Numbered from the stretch's first letter, positions 33,478 through 44,900 are shown. The stretch: DNA of 64,000 nucleotides from Heliocidaris erythrogramma (GCA_025617745.1 CM046864.1:25089152-25153151), one strand, 5' to 3'. The notes: generated by a model not told the origin, from the sequence alone. Numbers and translations are program-made.

Positions 33478-34069
33478 TTAAACCCCACATGTCTCCAGAC
33501 GGGTAAGTAAAATTGAATGGTCTACAGTATCGAAAGCAGCCGATAGGTCTAGTAAAACAAGAAACACAGCTTGCTTCTTGTCGAGGGCATGATAAATATC
33601 ATTTGATACACGAACTAGAGCCGTTTCGACACTGTGACCTTTTCTGTATGCAGACTGATATGGTTCTAAAAGATTATGCTCACTGAAGTGGGTGAGTATA
33701 CGTGAAGCTACTACTTTTTCAAGGATTTTTGACTGAATCTTCAAATTTGCAACAGGGCGAAAATTTGCCAGATTATCAATTCCCAATGATGCTTTTTTCA
33801 ACAGAGGAGACACGATAGCTAGTTTGAAAGATTCTGGGAATACGCATGTCTGCATTGACAAATTAATTATGGCAGTAATACAAGGAGCTAACAGTTTAGA
33901 ATGTTTATTCAATATCCAGGTCGGGATAGGGTCCACTGAACAAGATTTGGCAGGAATACTTAAAATAAGCTTCAAGATCTCTTCGTTGCTGGCTAGAAGA
34001 AATTCATCAAGAGCAGGTACATTCTGGCACACTTGGCCAGCATCATTCACGGAAGTAGGAATCAAATTA
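33478..34069 (-). pseudogene. CR1-type reverse transcriptase fragment
   Basis: About 198 residues of the RT fingers and palm lie between the second MITE and a stop near 33478: EEILKLILSIPAKSCSVDPI, FKLAIVSPLLKK, NFRPVANLKIQSKILEKV, YRKGHSVETALVRV, LLDLSAAFDTVDHSILL. The A-motif aspartate pair is intact. The downstream half, with the YADD box, continues in another frame to about 32670. Element-derived. Confidence 0.85.
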
Positions 34070-34073
34070 TTAA

Positions 34074-34719
34074 AGGACAATTAACCCCACGTGATATTCT
34101 AGATGCACCTATTGTCTGCTACGTCTTTCCATGGAGGCTGCCATTTTGTGCATGACACGGATCATTAGGTACCATATGCATTGATAATAGCCTACCTTTA
34201 CAACAGATACGTCGCTTTGTTCTGATTGTATTACGATTGTTATTGGCCATGGGCCTAGATAATTGACGACCCATGAGTTCTAATAGCCATCCTGTAAAGC
34301 AGATTCCTCGCTTTGTTTTGGTATTGTTACGATTGTCTCCGTCCTTGACGTCAATTCTCCGTCCTTGACGTATATTTTTTATGAAGTATATTTTTTATGA
34401 ACAAATTAAGACCTTTTAAAAAATATATAAAACTAAACTTACATTTCAGAATATGTGACTTTATCTAATATATATTTGTCCTCTAAAAATCAATTACAAG
34501 TTAACGATGAAGGAAATTTTACTTGGGATGAAAAATATGTTCGTGTACACATAAAGTAATGGCAGCCCCCTTATTATTGCTAGCAGACGATAGCTTGGCT
34601 GGAAAATAGTGATTTATATCTATATCCTGTGTTTTTACATGAAATTGCATGTATCAAATAAGAGGCATATACTACACCATTCAAAATAAGCTAATTCATA
34701 CGCTGAGGTTAATTTCCCT
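34074..34719 (-). mobile_element. TTAA-flanked MITE, family A, copy 2
   Basis: 646 bp with TTAA at 34070-34073 and 34720-34723, in opposite orientation to copy 1 at 690-1325. The ends are AGGACAATTAACCCC and AGGGAAATTAACCTC. It contains a local duplication (CCGTCCTTGACGT twice near 34340-34375) absent from copy 1. It splits the CR1 reading frame between STIRDEL and NNLIPTS; keeping one TTAA restores it. Confidence 0.88.
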
Positions 34720-35280
34720 TTAAGTTCATCTCGAATGGTAGATATTTTTGAAAGAAAGAATTTACAGAATTTTTCTGCAAGTTCCTGTGTGGGTAGGCCT
34801 ACTTGTGACGAATAATTTACTTTGGCTTTCCGATGAAGAGTGTTGTTAACTATACTATAGAATTGACCTATGTTTGTGCAGTTTGAAATTTCCTGACTCA
34901 AGTGATTAGACTTGGCATCCATTATCATCAGTGTCACAAGAAGTCGTTGGTCGTTGAAGAGCTGTCGTTTGACCTCCGACTTGTTCGCTCGCCACTTCCG
35001 TTCAAGGCGCTTCTGCAATCGTTGGCGTCAGCGATCTCTGGTGTGTACCAAACATTACGAGGACGAATAATAATGCTTTCCTTTACAGGGGCATGGCGAT
35101 CAAGAATGGTTACGAGACCAGTCTCATACTGTTGGATGAGACCATCCAGACACGACTCTGGGAAAACGACATGTAAATGTCATGCACTCATAAAAGTATG
35201 TACTTCATCAATTGTGAATTATACAAACCATTTCCGATATTTAAAAAACTATAAAACTGACTGCGTCGTACATTATACTG

Positions 35281-35405
35281 TTAATATACATGGTTGGGAG
35301 TGTGTTAGTGCGATCCGGCAACACAAAGGTTTTTATTGTGGTGTACCTAAAAACCTGCGTGTTGCCGGATCGCATTAATGCACGACCTCACAACCATGTA
35401 TTAAT
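35281..35405. mobile_element. 125-bp foldback element
   Basis: Inverted ends TTAATATACATGGTTG and CAACCATGTATTAA enclose a second inverted pair, GCGATCCGGCAACAC and GTGTTGCCGGATCGC. It is compact and hairpin-forming, with no frame. TTAA lies at both outer ends, which may make it another TTAA-class insertion. Confidence 0.55.
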
Positions 35406-35702
35406 AGTTTTATAAAACGGGTCTACAAATCTTAGTGCGTTCACTTAGCTCAAACTGTCATGGCATGTCCCATGCGTGAATCCTGCTCATTAGTAGACTG
35501 TTACAAACGTACAATGTTTATTTACAATGTTTAGGCCTAGCCTAGGCCCTAGATCTAGACGGTTGCGAACGTATATGCCTGTAGGGGCCTACACCTGTTT
35601 ATTTACAATGTTTAGGCCTCGTCTTAGGCCTAGACCTATTTGTTATTAATGTGAACCTGACAATTATGGAAGTGGTTTGGATTCTGGTTCACCGATGTAT
35701 TT
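35406..35702. other. Gene-free stretch with a short duplicated block
   Basis: The block TTTATTTACAATGTTTAGGCCT occurs near 35517 and again near 35600, each with CCTAGGCC or CTTAGGCC words. No gene. Confidence 0.35.
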
Positions 35703-36108
35703 TCACTTACCGGTACTTGAGCTTGGCTGAGCATATTCGAATTTGAAGCTTGTTGAAGGTGAAGACAATGTACCACCAATGGCACTAGGAGTAGGACTAG
35801 TACCAGTACTAGCACTCGTAGTATGAACAGGACTAGTACTACTAGTAGTAAGAGTAGGACTCGGAGTAGGAATCACTTTGCACTGTTGTGTTCTTTGTGT
35901 AGTCCGTTCCATCCGCTTTTCTGATGCATGCATGGCTCAACATTAACAGCGTATCTAACTCACGTTGCGTGATGGTGGGTAGGTCCGTGCGACTGAGTTT
36001 AGTGAAACTTTCAAGCTTTGAAAATCCAAATTTCACTGCTCGTTTCGTCCTGTTGGAATCCTTCCCATTCAGTAGATCGTCGAGTTCTTCCTCCGTGAGA
36101 AGTGCAAA
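35703..36108 (-). pseudogene. Fragment of a Crypton/DUF3504-like protein (tentative)
   Basis: An open minus-strand frame from 36108 reads LTEEELDDLLNGKDSNRTKR, then FGFSKLESF and RELDTLLMLSHACIRKADGT, then DYTKNT. The ELD-x-LL and RKADG-x-DYTKNT words recall the N-terminal region of Crypton-type and DUF3504 tyrosine-recombinase-like proteins in marine invertebrates. A possible start, MAVSSNLS at 36136, is one base out of frame. After KNT the frame fails, but a neighbouring frame continues as a Ser/Thr/Pro-rich stretch (35703-35900) that ends at a donor-like CCG-GTAAGTG near 35707. I read it as a frameshifted exon or element remnant. The family assignment is from memory of motifs and uncertain. 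Confidence 0.4.
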
Positions 36109-36172
36109 TTAAACTGAGATTCGAAGATACAGCCATTTTTTACACGTTTCTATCGGCAAAACTTTAACTTAA

Positions 36173-37104
36173 AGTAGAACTTTAATGATTTTAAATATTG
36201 GCTTAATACTTATTATTGCATAGATGGAATAAATTAAACAAGGTTATCCAAATTCAACGCTTGGAAACATTTGAAGTAATGATTATTATCAATTATAAAA
36301 CGGTAAAATACAGCCCCCGATATAGCAGCTGAAGAGCTCCTCGAACGCTGCTGAGATATGTGACGACACACCATGGACCAGTCCTGTCTAAGCAGACGAT
36401 GTCCCATAACATCTTACACATTTTTCAGAGCCTATTTTGTCATCTCCTCTTCACTTGTTTCTCTTCCTTCACTAGCGTCAGTCTTAATGTTAGTCTGTTG
36501 CCTCACTCTTAACTTCGTGTATGGTATTATTTTGATGAAAAATGCAGCTTTAAAAAAATAAAGGAATCAGTCACTTGTAAACAAAATAAGATGCCATTGT
36601 ATTTTTAGCTGCTTGCACCGGGGCATGTTCGGCGTTTCAAGAGGGAACGAATACCATCCTGCTATTATTCGGAGGGCTTTTCAATTTGAAAGTGGGGTTT
36701 ATTTCATTGATCATTGACCTTTCTCCTGTGTATTTACAATCAAACGGTTTTAGCTATCAGAATCAGTTTCACTTTCCCTTTATAATGGTGTGAAATAAGG
36801 TCATGTTTAAATACACCAAACTCTTTATAATTTGATAAATAATTGCATTGCAATTACGTTCATTCATTATAGGACGTCGTCTGCTTAAGCAGGATCGATC
36901 CCGAGTATGACGACATCAAAACATCGCTATATTTCTGGCGAATCCTCGGATATTCCAGATGCTGAGAAGAGCTTTTATTTGTGTTGTTTTTATAATCATC
37001 AGATACGCAGTTGATATAAAACTTATACGATTGCCATCTGTAAGCTTCCCAGTTTCTAGTGATACATTAATTGCCATATTTGTGATTTTCTTTGAATAGC
37101 TACT
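36173..37104 (+). mobile_element. TTAA-flanked MITE, family C, copy 1
   Basis: 932 bp with TTAA at 36169-36172 and 37105-37108. The ends are AGTAGAACTTTAATG and the complement of AGTAGCTATTCAAAG. An inner inverted pair (TCTAAGCAGACGATGTCCCATAA against TTATAGGACGTCGTCTGCTT) shows that it can fold back. A 931-bp near-identical copy lies inverted at 45001-45931. A 62-codon frame conserved between the copies (YGIILMKNAALKK at its end) looks fortuitous. No transposase. Confidence 0.85.
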
Positions 37105-37191
37105 TTAAACTTTCATTTTCGGTACTGAACTGCACCGCTAATTTTGTTGATTTGTTGATTTGTTGTTCTTTTTGTTGACATTAGCGCGACG

Positions 37192-37211
37192 ATCGATATC
37201 GCGATATCGAT
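37192..37211. repeat. 20-bp perfect palindrome
   Basis: ATCGATATCG is followed immediately by its reverse complement. No nearby gene start is identified. Confidence 0.7.
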
Positions 37212-37272
37212 AGCGTATACGGTATAGCAAAACACATATCAAAATCGAGTAGTATCGTCTGCGCTACATAAA

Positions 37273-37327
37273 TGTTTACATGTTTATGTTTACATGTTTA
37301 TGTTTACATGTTTACATGTTTACATGT
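37273..37327 (+). repeat. Short tandem repeat, TGTTTACATGTTTA theme
   Basis: Five to six units alternate TGTTTACA and TGTTTATG. Non-coding. Confidence 0.75.
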
Positions 37328-39579
37328 GCAACAGTTCCCTTTTGCTGTATGTTATCACTTTTTTTTGCACAGTCACGTGGTGTTATTTGACCAATCAGGA
37401 TGGCTACATTCTTGAACCCGTTTTATAAATAAGGCTAATGCATAAGGATTTATGATTGGTTGATTTTTTATTCCCTCATGTACATTCATTTTATAATGGT
37501 CATTCCGAAAATGTGTGTTAATCTTTCAATAGTCCAGAATTTATTCCATTTTCTTGTTATCAAATCATCAAATCAAATTTGAAGGCGTATCTTTTTTTAA
37601 ATGGAAAATAATTTGAAATTATGACCATTTTATGTGTTATCCCATCATTTTCTTATATTTTTCTCTTTGTATACCCCAAGTCAATGAAACCGAGTATTTC
37701 TGAGTATGCTTTAGCAAGTCGGGGGAAATGCCGAATTGTATAGTGATTGAAATCGCTTTATTCTTCCCAGGCAGCTTGGGGGAGCATGCTCAGGATTCCT
37801 TTTTCATTTTCAAGTCATTTACTTCCAACTTTTCAATAGAAGTGTCAAAGTAATACATGAGCAAAATAATGTACATGTATTTTTAACCACAATATGACAA
37901 AATATACATTCATGCGGTACAAGTGTTGGAGGACACACCTCTAAAAGCGAAAGCTTGGGGCGACGGTGTTCTTAGTACATAATGCACAATATTACATAAT
38001 AAATATATAACATGTTTCATCTGTTATATTTACTAATGTTACACAATTTTATTTTCAATAATAGTAATATCAATAATAATCATCATAATAATAATGATAA
38101 TAATAATTATTATTATCATTATTATTATAACTCTAACTGCGACTTAAGGCGAAACCTTTTATCTCATCCTATTGTTAGGATTCGCCTAACAATAGTTAGA
38201 TTCTGTAGTAGTTAGAATCCTGGATACGTCATTGTCATAAATCAATAAAAGTTGTTTAAAAAAGTCGGTCCTCTTATTGAAGCAGGGTATACCAATCAGT
38301 ATTAAATAAATCCAGTTGGAATTTAAAAACGTAAAGCTGTGGAATTTCATCACGTGCGTACGTGCGTGTGTGCACGGGTGTGTGTGCAGATACATGCGTA
38401 TGATAAACATTAGTGTCGTTGTACATGTGTATAGTCAGTGTCAAGAGTAAGTACACTTTGAATGAAATAATTGCAAGTTTGCAACTACAATAACTAGAAA
38501 TAATTTGCACCCATTTCTTATAGCACTACAAAAACTATTCGAAGGTACGCTCATTATTCTTATGCGTTATAAACCAACATTTTAAAAAGACATTTCACCA
38601 AAAGAGAGAGAAGAGAGAAATAGTCGGAGAGATTGAGAGAGAGGAAAGGAAAATGAAGATAGAGAGAGAGCATGATATATAGTGCTGGTTGTTGGATGAA
38701 GGGTGGAAGGGAAAAGAAAAAAGACTATCCCTTCTTTATAGAGATAATATTACGCTTGGAAAAATGTGTTTTTTAAAAAGCTGTTTGAATTTGCATAAAC
38801 TAGAGAAACACAGGAAGTTTAAAAGTGCAGTATTTAGCATGTTTAAAGGAATCGGTCCCAAAATTTTTGCCTACACTTTTCCGAAACATTTTTGAGATTT
38901 GCTGCCGACTAGAACAGATCAATGATGTGATCTTCAATGTTCAAACTTTGTAATTGGAAAAACTTTGTAGAACATCATCACTTTACGCTCTTTTTCTCGT
39001 TTTCTCTTTTTCAGTTTCGCTTGAGTGATCAAGGAACTTGGAAGGGAGAAGTGTGAAGACTAGATTAAGAAAGAGAGGAAGATAGAGAGAGAGAGAGAGA
39101 GAGGGAGAGGGGGGGGGGGGGGGGGATTGGGGATTTAAAAAATAAAATCGAAAGAATTATCACTGACCGGAAGGCTCGCCAAGGATAAAATGACTTGATT
39201 GAAATCAACGACTTTAATTTAAAAAAAAAAGCCCAAAGCCCAAGTAATTTTGTTGTTGATTCTCTAGATGTGACCCCAAAAAATCACTGTTCGACTTTTA
39301 ACAAAAAATTTGACTAAAATATTCTTCCAAGTGAGATTTTTTGTACTCCAATTAATGTCTGGCATTATATCTACCAAAAAACTTTGTTTCCTTTATATGG
39401 GATGAACAATTAAGGCTCTAAACTAAAACGAAATCACATAAATAGATTTAAATCAAATAAAACTGATATCTTTGATTTAAAATAAAATCATGATTTCGTC
39501 CCTGATGACCGGTATTTGTAAACAAGCAAATGATAATTACGAGTTCTATCACCTCTTCATTCCCAACTGTTACTAGGTG
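37328..39579. other. Gene-free, low-complexity stretch
   Basis: It holds an AAT/ATT microsatellite near 38050-38135, a hairpin CTATTGTTAGG-CCTAACAATAG near 38170, GT-rich sequence near 38355-38395, a GA run at 39078-39102 and a G-run at 39110-39125. No supported exon. Confidence 0.4.
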
Positions 39580-40790
39580 ACGTCACATTCTCCCCGGCGG
39601 AATGTAATGAGTGAAAAACGATCATTTGGACATAACTGTGTTTGTTTCGGAAGGCCTCGTATGCAGGAGGAAGTAAAAAGCCGTTTCTATATACAGTTTA
39701 CAATAATTGCTTCTTATTATCAAGGAGGTTTACGAGACACGCTCCGCCCATTCTGCATTCATGTTCGTACACTGAACTGAATTCTATACCTTAGCCCTTG
39801 ACCAAACTGTATACCTAACCCTAAACCTGACCTAAAACTCACTTGCAACCCTAACCCTACCCCTGTAGGACGAAATAAAGCCCAGTGACGGAGCACTGTG
39901 TCGGAACACCATCAAGGTGCATCTCTGGAAATACACCAAAGTATATAATAAGCTCACTGAAAATGTTCGGGCGTAAACCATTCAAATCTAAATGTACTTT
40001 GAGGTGAAATGCAATCATCGATGGACCATGAATATAAATATGCACAAGGTGTTGTTTTGAAAACGGCAAACATTATTTTGGTGTGATTCTACCGGAAACA
40101 CTGAAATCTCCATTTAGAAGGGGAAAATAAGCCGCTCAAAAGATCAAGAAAGGGATGTTGGTTCAATCTTTCAATACGTTGTGTGACCGTTTTCTTCTTC
40201 TTCATCTTTTTTCAAAACTGATTCTTTGATTATAATTTTCCCTTTACGTTATCAATTTTTTTAATGAAAAAAAAAGTTACTTAGAACTATAACTGTTTTT
40301 GTTTGCTAATATTTGTCCGTACATTTTGAATAATTATGTCAGTACAATAACAAGGAAATTATTTCAGCAATGTTTTTTTTTTTCTTATTTGTCTCTTTAC
40401 CATTTGGTTTTTAATAACAAACAACGAAGGCCCAATATTGTCAAGACTCATCATAATAATTAAAAAAAATAAAACAGATTAAAAGTAAATTAATGATGTT
40501 TATACATCCTTATTGAAATTAAGTATAAAGTCCTTGATAGAATGTTAGCTCTTTAAAAGCTCAATTCCTGCTCCATAGCCATCCCCGCAGAGAGCTTCAG
40601 ACCAAATTCATAATGAGTTATTTGTTCAAGTAATTAATTAATTCACTTACGTTTGGGTAATAATGTGACTGGAAAAGGAAAAATAGTTGGGCCTAGAGTA
40701 AGAAAAAAAGAGAGAGAAGGTGGAAGTATTGAACAGAACTTTGAGGAGATGGAGAATAATGAGATATGAATAGCCACCCACTGTTAACTC
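39580..40790 (-). repeat. Dispersed repeat, right member of an inverted pair
   Basis: Reverse-complement match to 5155-6115 in several blocks, including GAAAAACGATCATTTG, AGGCCTCGTATGCAGGAGG, ATAGCCATCCCCGCAGAGAG and GGGCCTAGAGTAAGAAA. The stretch at 39780-39870 has CCTAACCCTAA-like words that are too irregular for telomere repeats. No coding frame; element class unknown. Confidence 0.6.
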
Positions 40791-40861
40791 ATTTAAACAT
40801 GGTTAGTAAATGACGAAGCTTGATGGGAGGAATTTTAATTTGTAAACAAATGTTTAGGCAT

Positions 40862-41020
40862 TTTACTCCCAGTGTTAAAGATCGTATGCTCGATCTGTAA
40901 TGAAAAACACAAGTCAGAAAAAATTGGAACCAGTGGGATTCGAACCTGTCATCTACTGCTTGCCGGGCAGCGACTTTACCACCAGGCTATTCTGGTTCAC
41001 GGCCAAGTCACGATGAACTG
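40862..41020 (-). repeat. tRNA-derived SINE, copy B
   Basis: Minus-strand copy with a 73-base tRNA-like head at 40927-40999 (GAACCAG and CTGGTTC ends, B box GGTTCGAATCC) and a tail with AACACAAGTCAGAAAAAA on the plus strand. It is head to head with copy C, and a further 3' tail segment at 41060-41165 mirrors 40795-40905. Confidence 0.75.
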
Positions 41021-41224
41021 GAATCAAATCAAATACCCAAGATCCTCTTCTGTTTTTAATTACAGATCGAGCATACGATCTTTAACACTGGGAGTAAAAT
41101 GCCTAAAAATTTGTTTACAAATTAAAATTCCTCCCATCAAGATTCTTCATTTACTAACCATTGTCTACGGCGGACCGTTGAATATTAATGAGTCAGAAAG
41201 AAGAGGATCTTGTGTATTTGATTC

Positions 41225-41405
41225 CAGTTCATCGTGACTTGGCCGTGAACCAGAATAGCCTGGTGGTTAAGTCGCTGCCCGGCAAGCAGTAGATGACAGG
41301 TTCGAATCCCGCTGGTTCCAATTTTTTCTGACTTGTGTTTTTCATTACAGATCGAGCATACGATCTTTAACATTTGGAGTAAAATGCCTAAAAATTTGTT
41401 TACTA
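41225..41405 (+). repeat. tRNA-derived SINE, copy C
   Basis: Plus-strand copy. GTTCATCGTGACTTGGCC leads into a 73-base tRNA-like head (41247-41319), then TTTTTTCTGACTTGTG and CATTACAGATCGAGCATACG. A putative anticodon loop reads CCGGCAA, but the D arm does not pair well, so no tRNA function is claimed. Confidence 0.75.
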
Positions 41406-41896
41406 ATTTAAACATGATTGCATAAAACTTTCAAGTAATCATTCAAAGGCAATTTTAAGGGCCCTGTGAGTCATTTTTGGAAATGTGTAAACATTACTAC
41501 GACACAAATTATATAATCCACATATTATTTTTATAGGCACTATAGCTATAGAAATTTCCTTTGAGTTGATTTCTTGACAGTATTTGCTATCGTGTTCTAG
41601 AGAGATTTGTAGTTATTTTTGATATTGCTGTCGTTTTTTCTCAAACACACGAAAATGTGCGATTCTCTTAATTCGCGGTTCAATAATAGATACCAACCAA
41701 CTGTTATTTGTATAAAATTACCGTACGTTAAACCCGGAAGTTTTGTAAAAATACGCATCTCGTCTATTGTACATATGATTTTTTTGTGAACTATTGGAAA
41801 TAATTTTCAGTAGCTCCATTGCGTTTATATACCAAAGTCAGTTCTGATCTTTTCATCCCTGTAAAAGCGTTTGAAGAGGAAAAGGCACATCTGACC

Positions 41897-41969
41897 ATGA
41901 TTATTCTGTCGAGAGTATGTCTTCTGGTCATCCTAGGGCACTATGGACACCCATTTGCAAACGCTCAAA
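41897..41969 (+). CDS. SRCR gene exon 1: signal peptide
   Basis: ATG is followed by 24 codons with a hydrophobic core (LSRVCLLVILG) and a likely cleavage after ANA. The exon ends in phase 1 at CTCAAA-GTAAGT, a strong donor. The phase matches the first SRCR exon at 44563, where the joined codon gives NEYEIRL. An earlier in-frame ATG is not seen. Confidence 0.75.
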
Positions 41970-44900
41970 GTAAGTTTTCTGGAAATTTCTTGCCAAAACT
42001 AATGCGGTAGGTAAAACCTGAACTCCATCGCACTTTGAAATAGTTATAAGTTCAGACTGCGATGTCACTTTGGAAGAAATTGGGATATCATTAGACATGT
42101 CAGATATGAAAATGTATATTATGTAAGATTATCCCGACTTAACTCTTTTGTATAGCCGTGTGAAAATTGTGTATTTTAAAAGTCTTTTGGTTGGAGAAAA
42201 TGCCAAATCGGCCTTTAATCGTTGACAGCCTTTGGTCTGAAGTAACTACGATTCGCAGGCCTCTGGCCCTCTATGGAAGGCCACCAATACTTCGTATTTA
42301 TGATTGCTCAGGTGACTCAAGCCTTTAGGACTAAAATCAGTAAGGTTACATCTTTTTTTTTTTTAATCGGATCGTAGTCGGATCGTAGTATGCGATGGTC
42401 ACAGGCGGTGATGAATACGATATCTTCAAATCAAATCTATTTCCTTCATCATAATGGCAAAGAAAAAGGAAACTACAAAAAACCGATGAGCTTAAAAAGT
42501 TGTAGTTCCACAATAAATAATGCATGAATGTGCAAGGAAAATAATTGTTCAATAATAAGTCAATTAGTACATGCAATTTGTTATACTAAGAAAATAAGTG
42601 AAATGATCTGACGCGGACATATTGAATAGAGCTTTAAATTTAGTTTTAAAAGATTGGTCTGTCACTAAGAACAGGGATGTTCTTGACCGTCTATAAAAAC
42701 AAAAATGAAAATTAGGTAACGGAATTTGCATAAGTTAATGTTCCACTTTTCTTTGGAATCTTAATAAGAGGCAAAGATAACTATACAAAATTTGGAGAGC
42801 CTGAACGACCTATCCGCTAAAGGAAAAAAAATAATTGTTTAGAGCTAGAAGGGCGTTAACTCATAATTTATATAACTTATAACTTATACACTCTTAAAAA
42901 GTCAAATGTTAAATCTACATTTAAAAGGTTTGAGGAGTGACAACATTTTTAAAATGGTATATTTACACTTTTAACATGCTGGATCTAATAGTTTAAAGGT
43001 TGGATACAGCATGTTAAAAGTATTCGTTTACCATTTTGAAAATGTTGTCACTCCTCCAACCTTTTAAATGTAGATTTAACATTTGACTTTTTAGAGTGTA
43101 TACGCTTGTTGTTTAGACAAAAAATACGCGCTATGCACTACAACTTTAGCGATTTTGTTTTGTACTATAGTATCATTTCCCGAAGAAGCATTATAGGCGA
43201 AATATTGAAATTGTTGTGTCTAGAAGAGTGATTTATTCTGTGTCTCTCTCTATTTTTAATCTCCGTCGCAGTTTATATATATATATATATATATATGTTT
43301 ATTTATGTCTAATATTTATGTACAATTATATTTATATATATATATATATATATTTGCATAATTGCAATAGGGTTCGGAATTTCGAAAATGAAATATAGTC
43401 CATAATTACGAAGGTTCGTCATTCGTAAATGCAGTAGAACCTTGTATCATTTTTGGGAACACTATGAACCCTATTTCATTTTTCAGAATTATGAACCTAA
43501 TTCCATTTTCGGAATAACGAACATTCGAAATGATGGACCCTGCTTCAATTTTTAAAATATGAACCTTCTAATAAACGAACCTTCGGAATACCGAGCCTTC
43601 GAAATTATTCGGAATTATGAACCTTATTCAATCTCGAAATTATGAACCCTTTGTATGGAATATTTGTGTTTCGAGTTATGAACCCTTTGTATGGAATATT
43701 TGTGTTTCGAATTATGAACCTTGGGAATTACGAACTTTCGGAGAAATGCACTAATTTTTTTTTAATAAGAACCGTATTTCATTTTCGGAATTGTTTACCT
43801 TCGGAATTACGATACCTTCGTAAAAATGAACTTTCTTTAAAAAAAAAAAATATGAACCTTCGGAATTACGTACCTTCGGGAAAACGAATGCCCCCCCCCC
43901 CCCCGGAAAGAATATGCCCTTGTGAAGTTGGAGGCCTTTACTATGAACATGGCGGACAAAGTGAGTGGAAAAAATAAACAACTCCTCATTCTACCCTTAA
44001 CAATGTTTCCGGTAGACAAAAGAACATCCTTTCACTGCTATTATGTAAAATAAGTAGAACAGGTGAATATACATGTGACACAAGTTCTACATATTTTTAA
44101 AAAATAGCAGGGGGGATGTTCTTTTGCATACCAGAACCATTGTGAAGGGTAGAATGAGAGGTTGTTTTATATTTTGTCCACCCTCTTTGTCCGTCATGTT
44201 CATAGTGCTTGTGACCTTCCTGCCCCCGGCTCCACTGCTTTACATTATAGTGGTTCGTGTAGTAACTATGAAAAACTATTCCGATTCCTAGAAGTTAAAT
44301 AGGGCTTGTAGGAGTGCAGGGGACAAATAAGTGATAGGGGCACCTATTAAATATAAAAAGGGTCGCTTGTCAGAAGCGAAAAGAGACACTTATCAGAAGT
44401 GAAAAGGCACATTTTTCGATACTTAAACATTGGGGTCACTGTGCCTTCTCAATGAACCCATACCACTACATATATTTCTGCAAGTCTCTTTTCATTTTGC
44501 AAATTTGGAATACAGTACCAGTCAATTTTACGTAACATTTGCAAACTCATTTATCTTTGCAGATGAATATGAAATACGACTGATGATAGGAGATACTGTT
44601 AGCCCGATCAACGAAGGACGTGTGGAAATATTCTACAGTGGGCAGTGGGGAACCCTCTGCGGTGAAACTTTTTACTCAGGTGCAGGAAGAGTTGTTTGTG
44701 GCCAACTAGGTTTCAATGGCTACTTAGCATACCGTTACTACGGGAATATTATCCAATATGGAGAAGGCTCCGGCCCAGTTTGGTTAAGAGTGTCTGGTTG
44801 CACTGGAAACGATCATTCAATCCACGAGTGTAAAGATCCGAGCTACGACTGGGGAGATACATCTTGCAGAAACAGTTATTCACATGTGGGCGTTAGATGC

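Larger units (their letters stand above)
31853..35175 (-). mobile_element. CR1-type LINE split by two TTAA MITEs
   Basis: Minus-strand LINE with CR1-like order. An upstream block reads LDGLIQQYETGLVTILDRHAPVKE and VWYTPEI (about 35165-35040, with a frameshift). Then come ERKWRANKSEVKRQ, the RT motifs SVDPIPTWIL, NFRPVANLKIQSKILEKV and [28 protein letters not shown] (33360-33420) and [11 protein letters not shown] (about 33240-33300). A C-terminal block near 31850-32050 reads YGNRAFSAAAPIIWNALP. MITEs at 34074-34719 and 32054-32663 interrupt it. Removing each with one TTAA copy rejoins the frame exactly. Further frameshifts near 33480 and 32900 show decay. The endonuclease is absent (5' truncated). 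Confidence 0.85.

Noticed and set aside
36373-36561. Frame conserved between the two family C MITE copies
   Set aside because: Conservation follows from near-identity of the DNA copies; length and composition do not suggest a protein.
39775-39870. CCTAACCCTAA-like words suggesting telomere repeats
   Set aside because: The words are irregular, with few exact units, and the stretch is inside a dispersed repeat that also occurs at 5155-6115.
40927-41319. Possible functional tRNA genes
   Set aside because: The acceptor ends and B box are present, but the D and T arms pair poorly, and the copies carry a conserved non-tRNA tail at three loci, so they are SINE heads.
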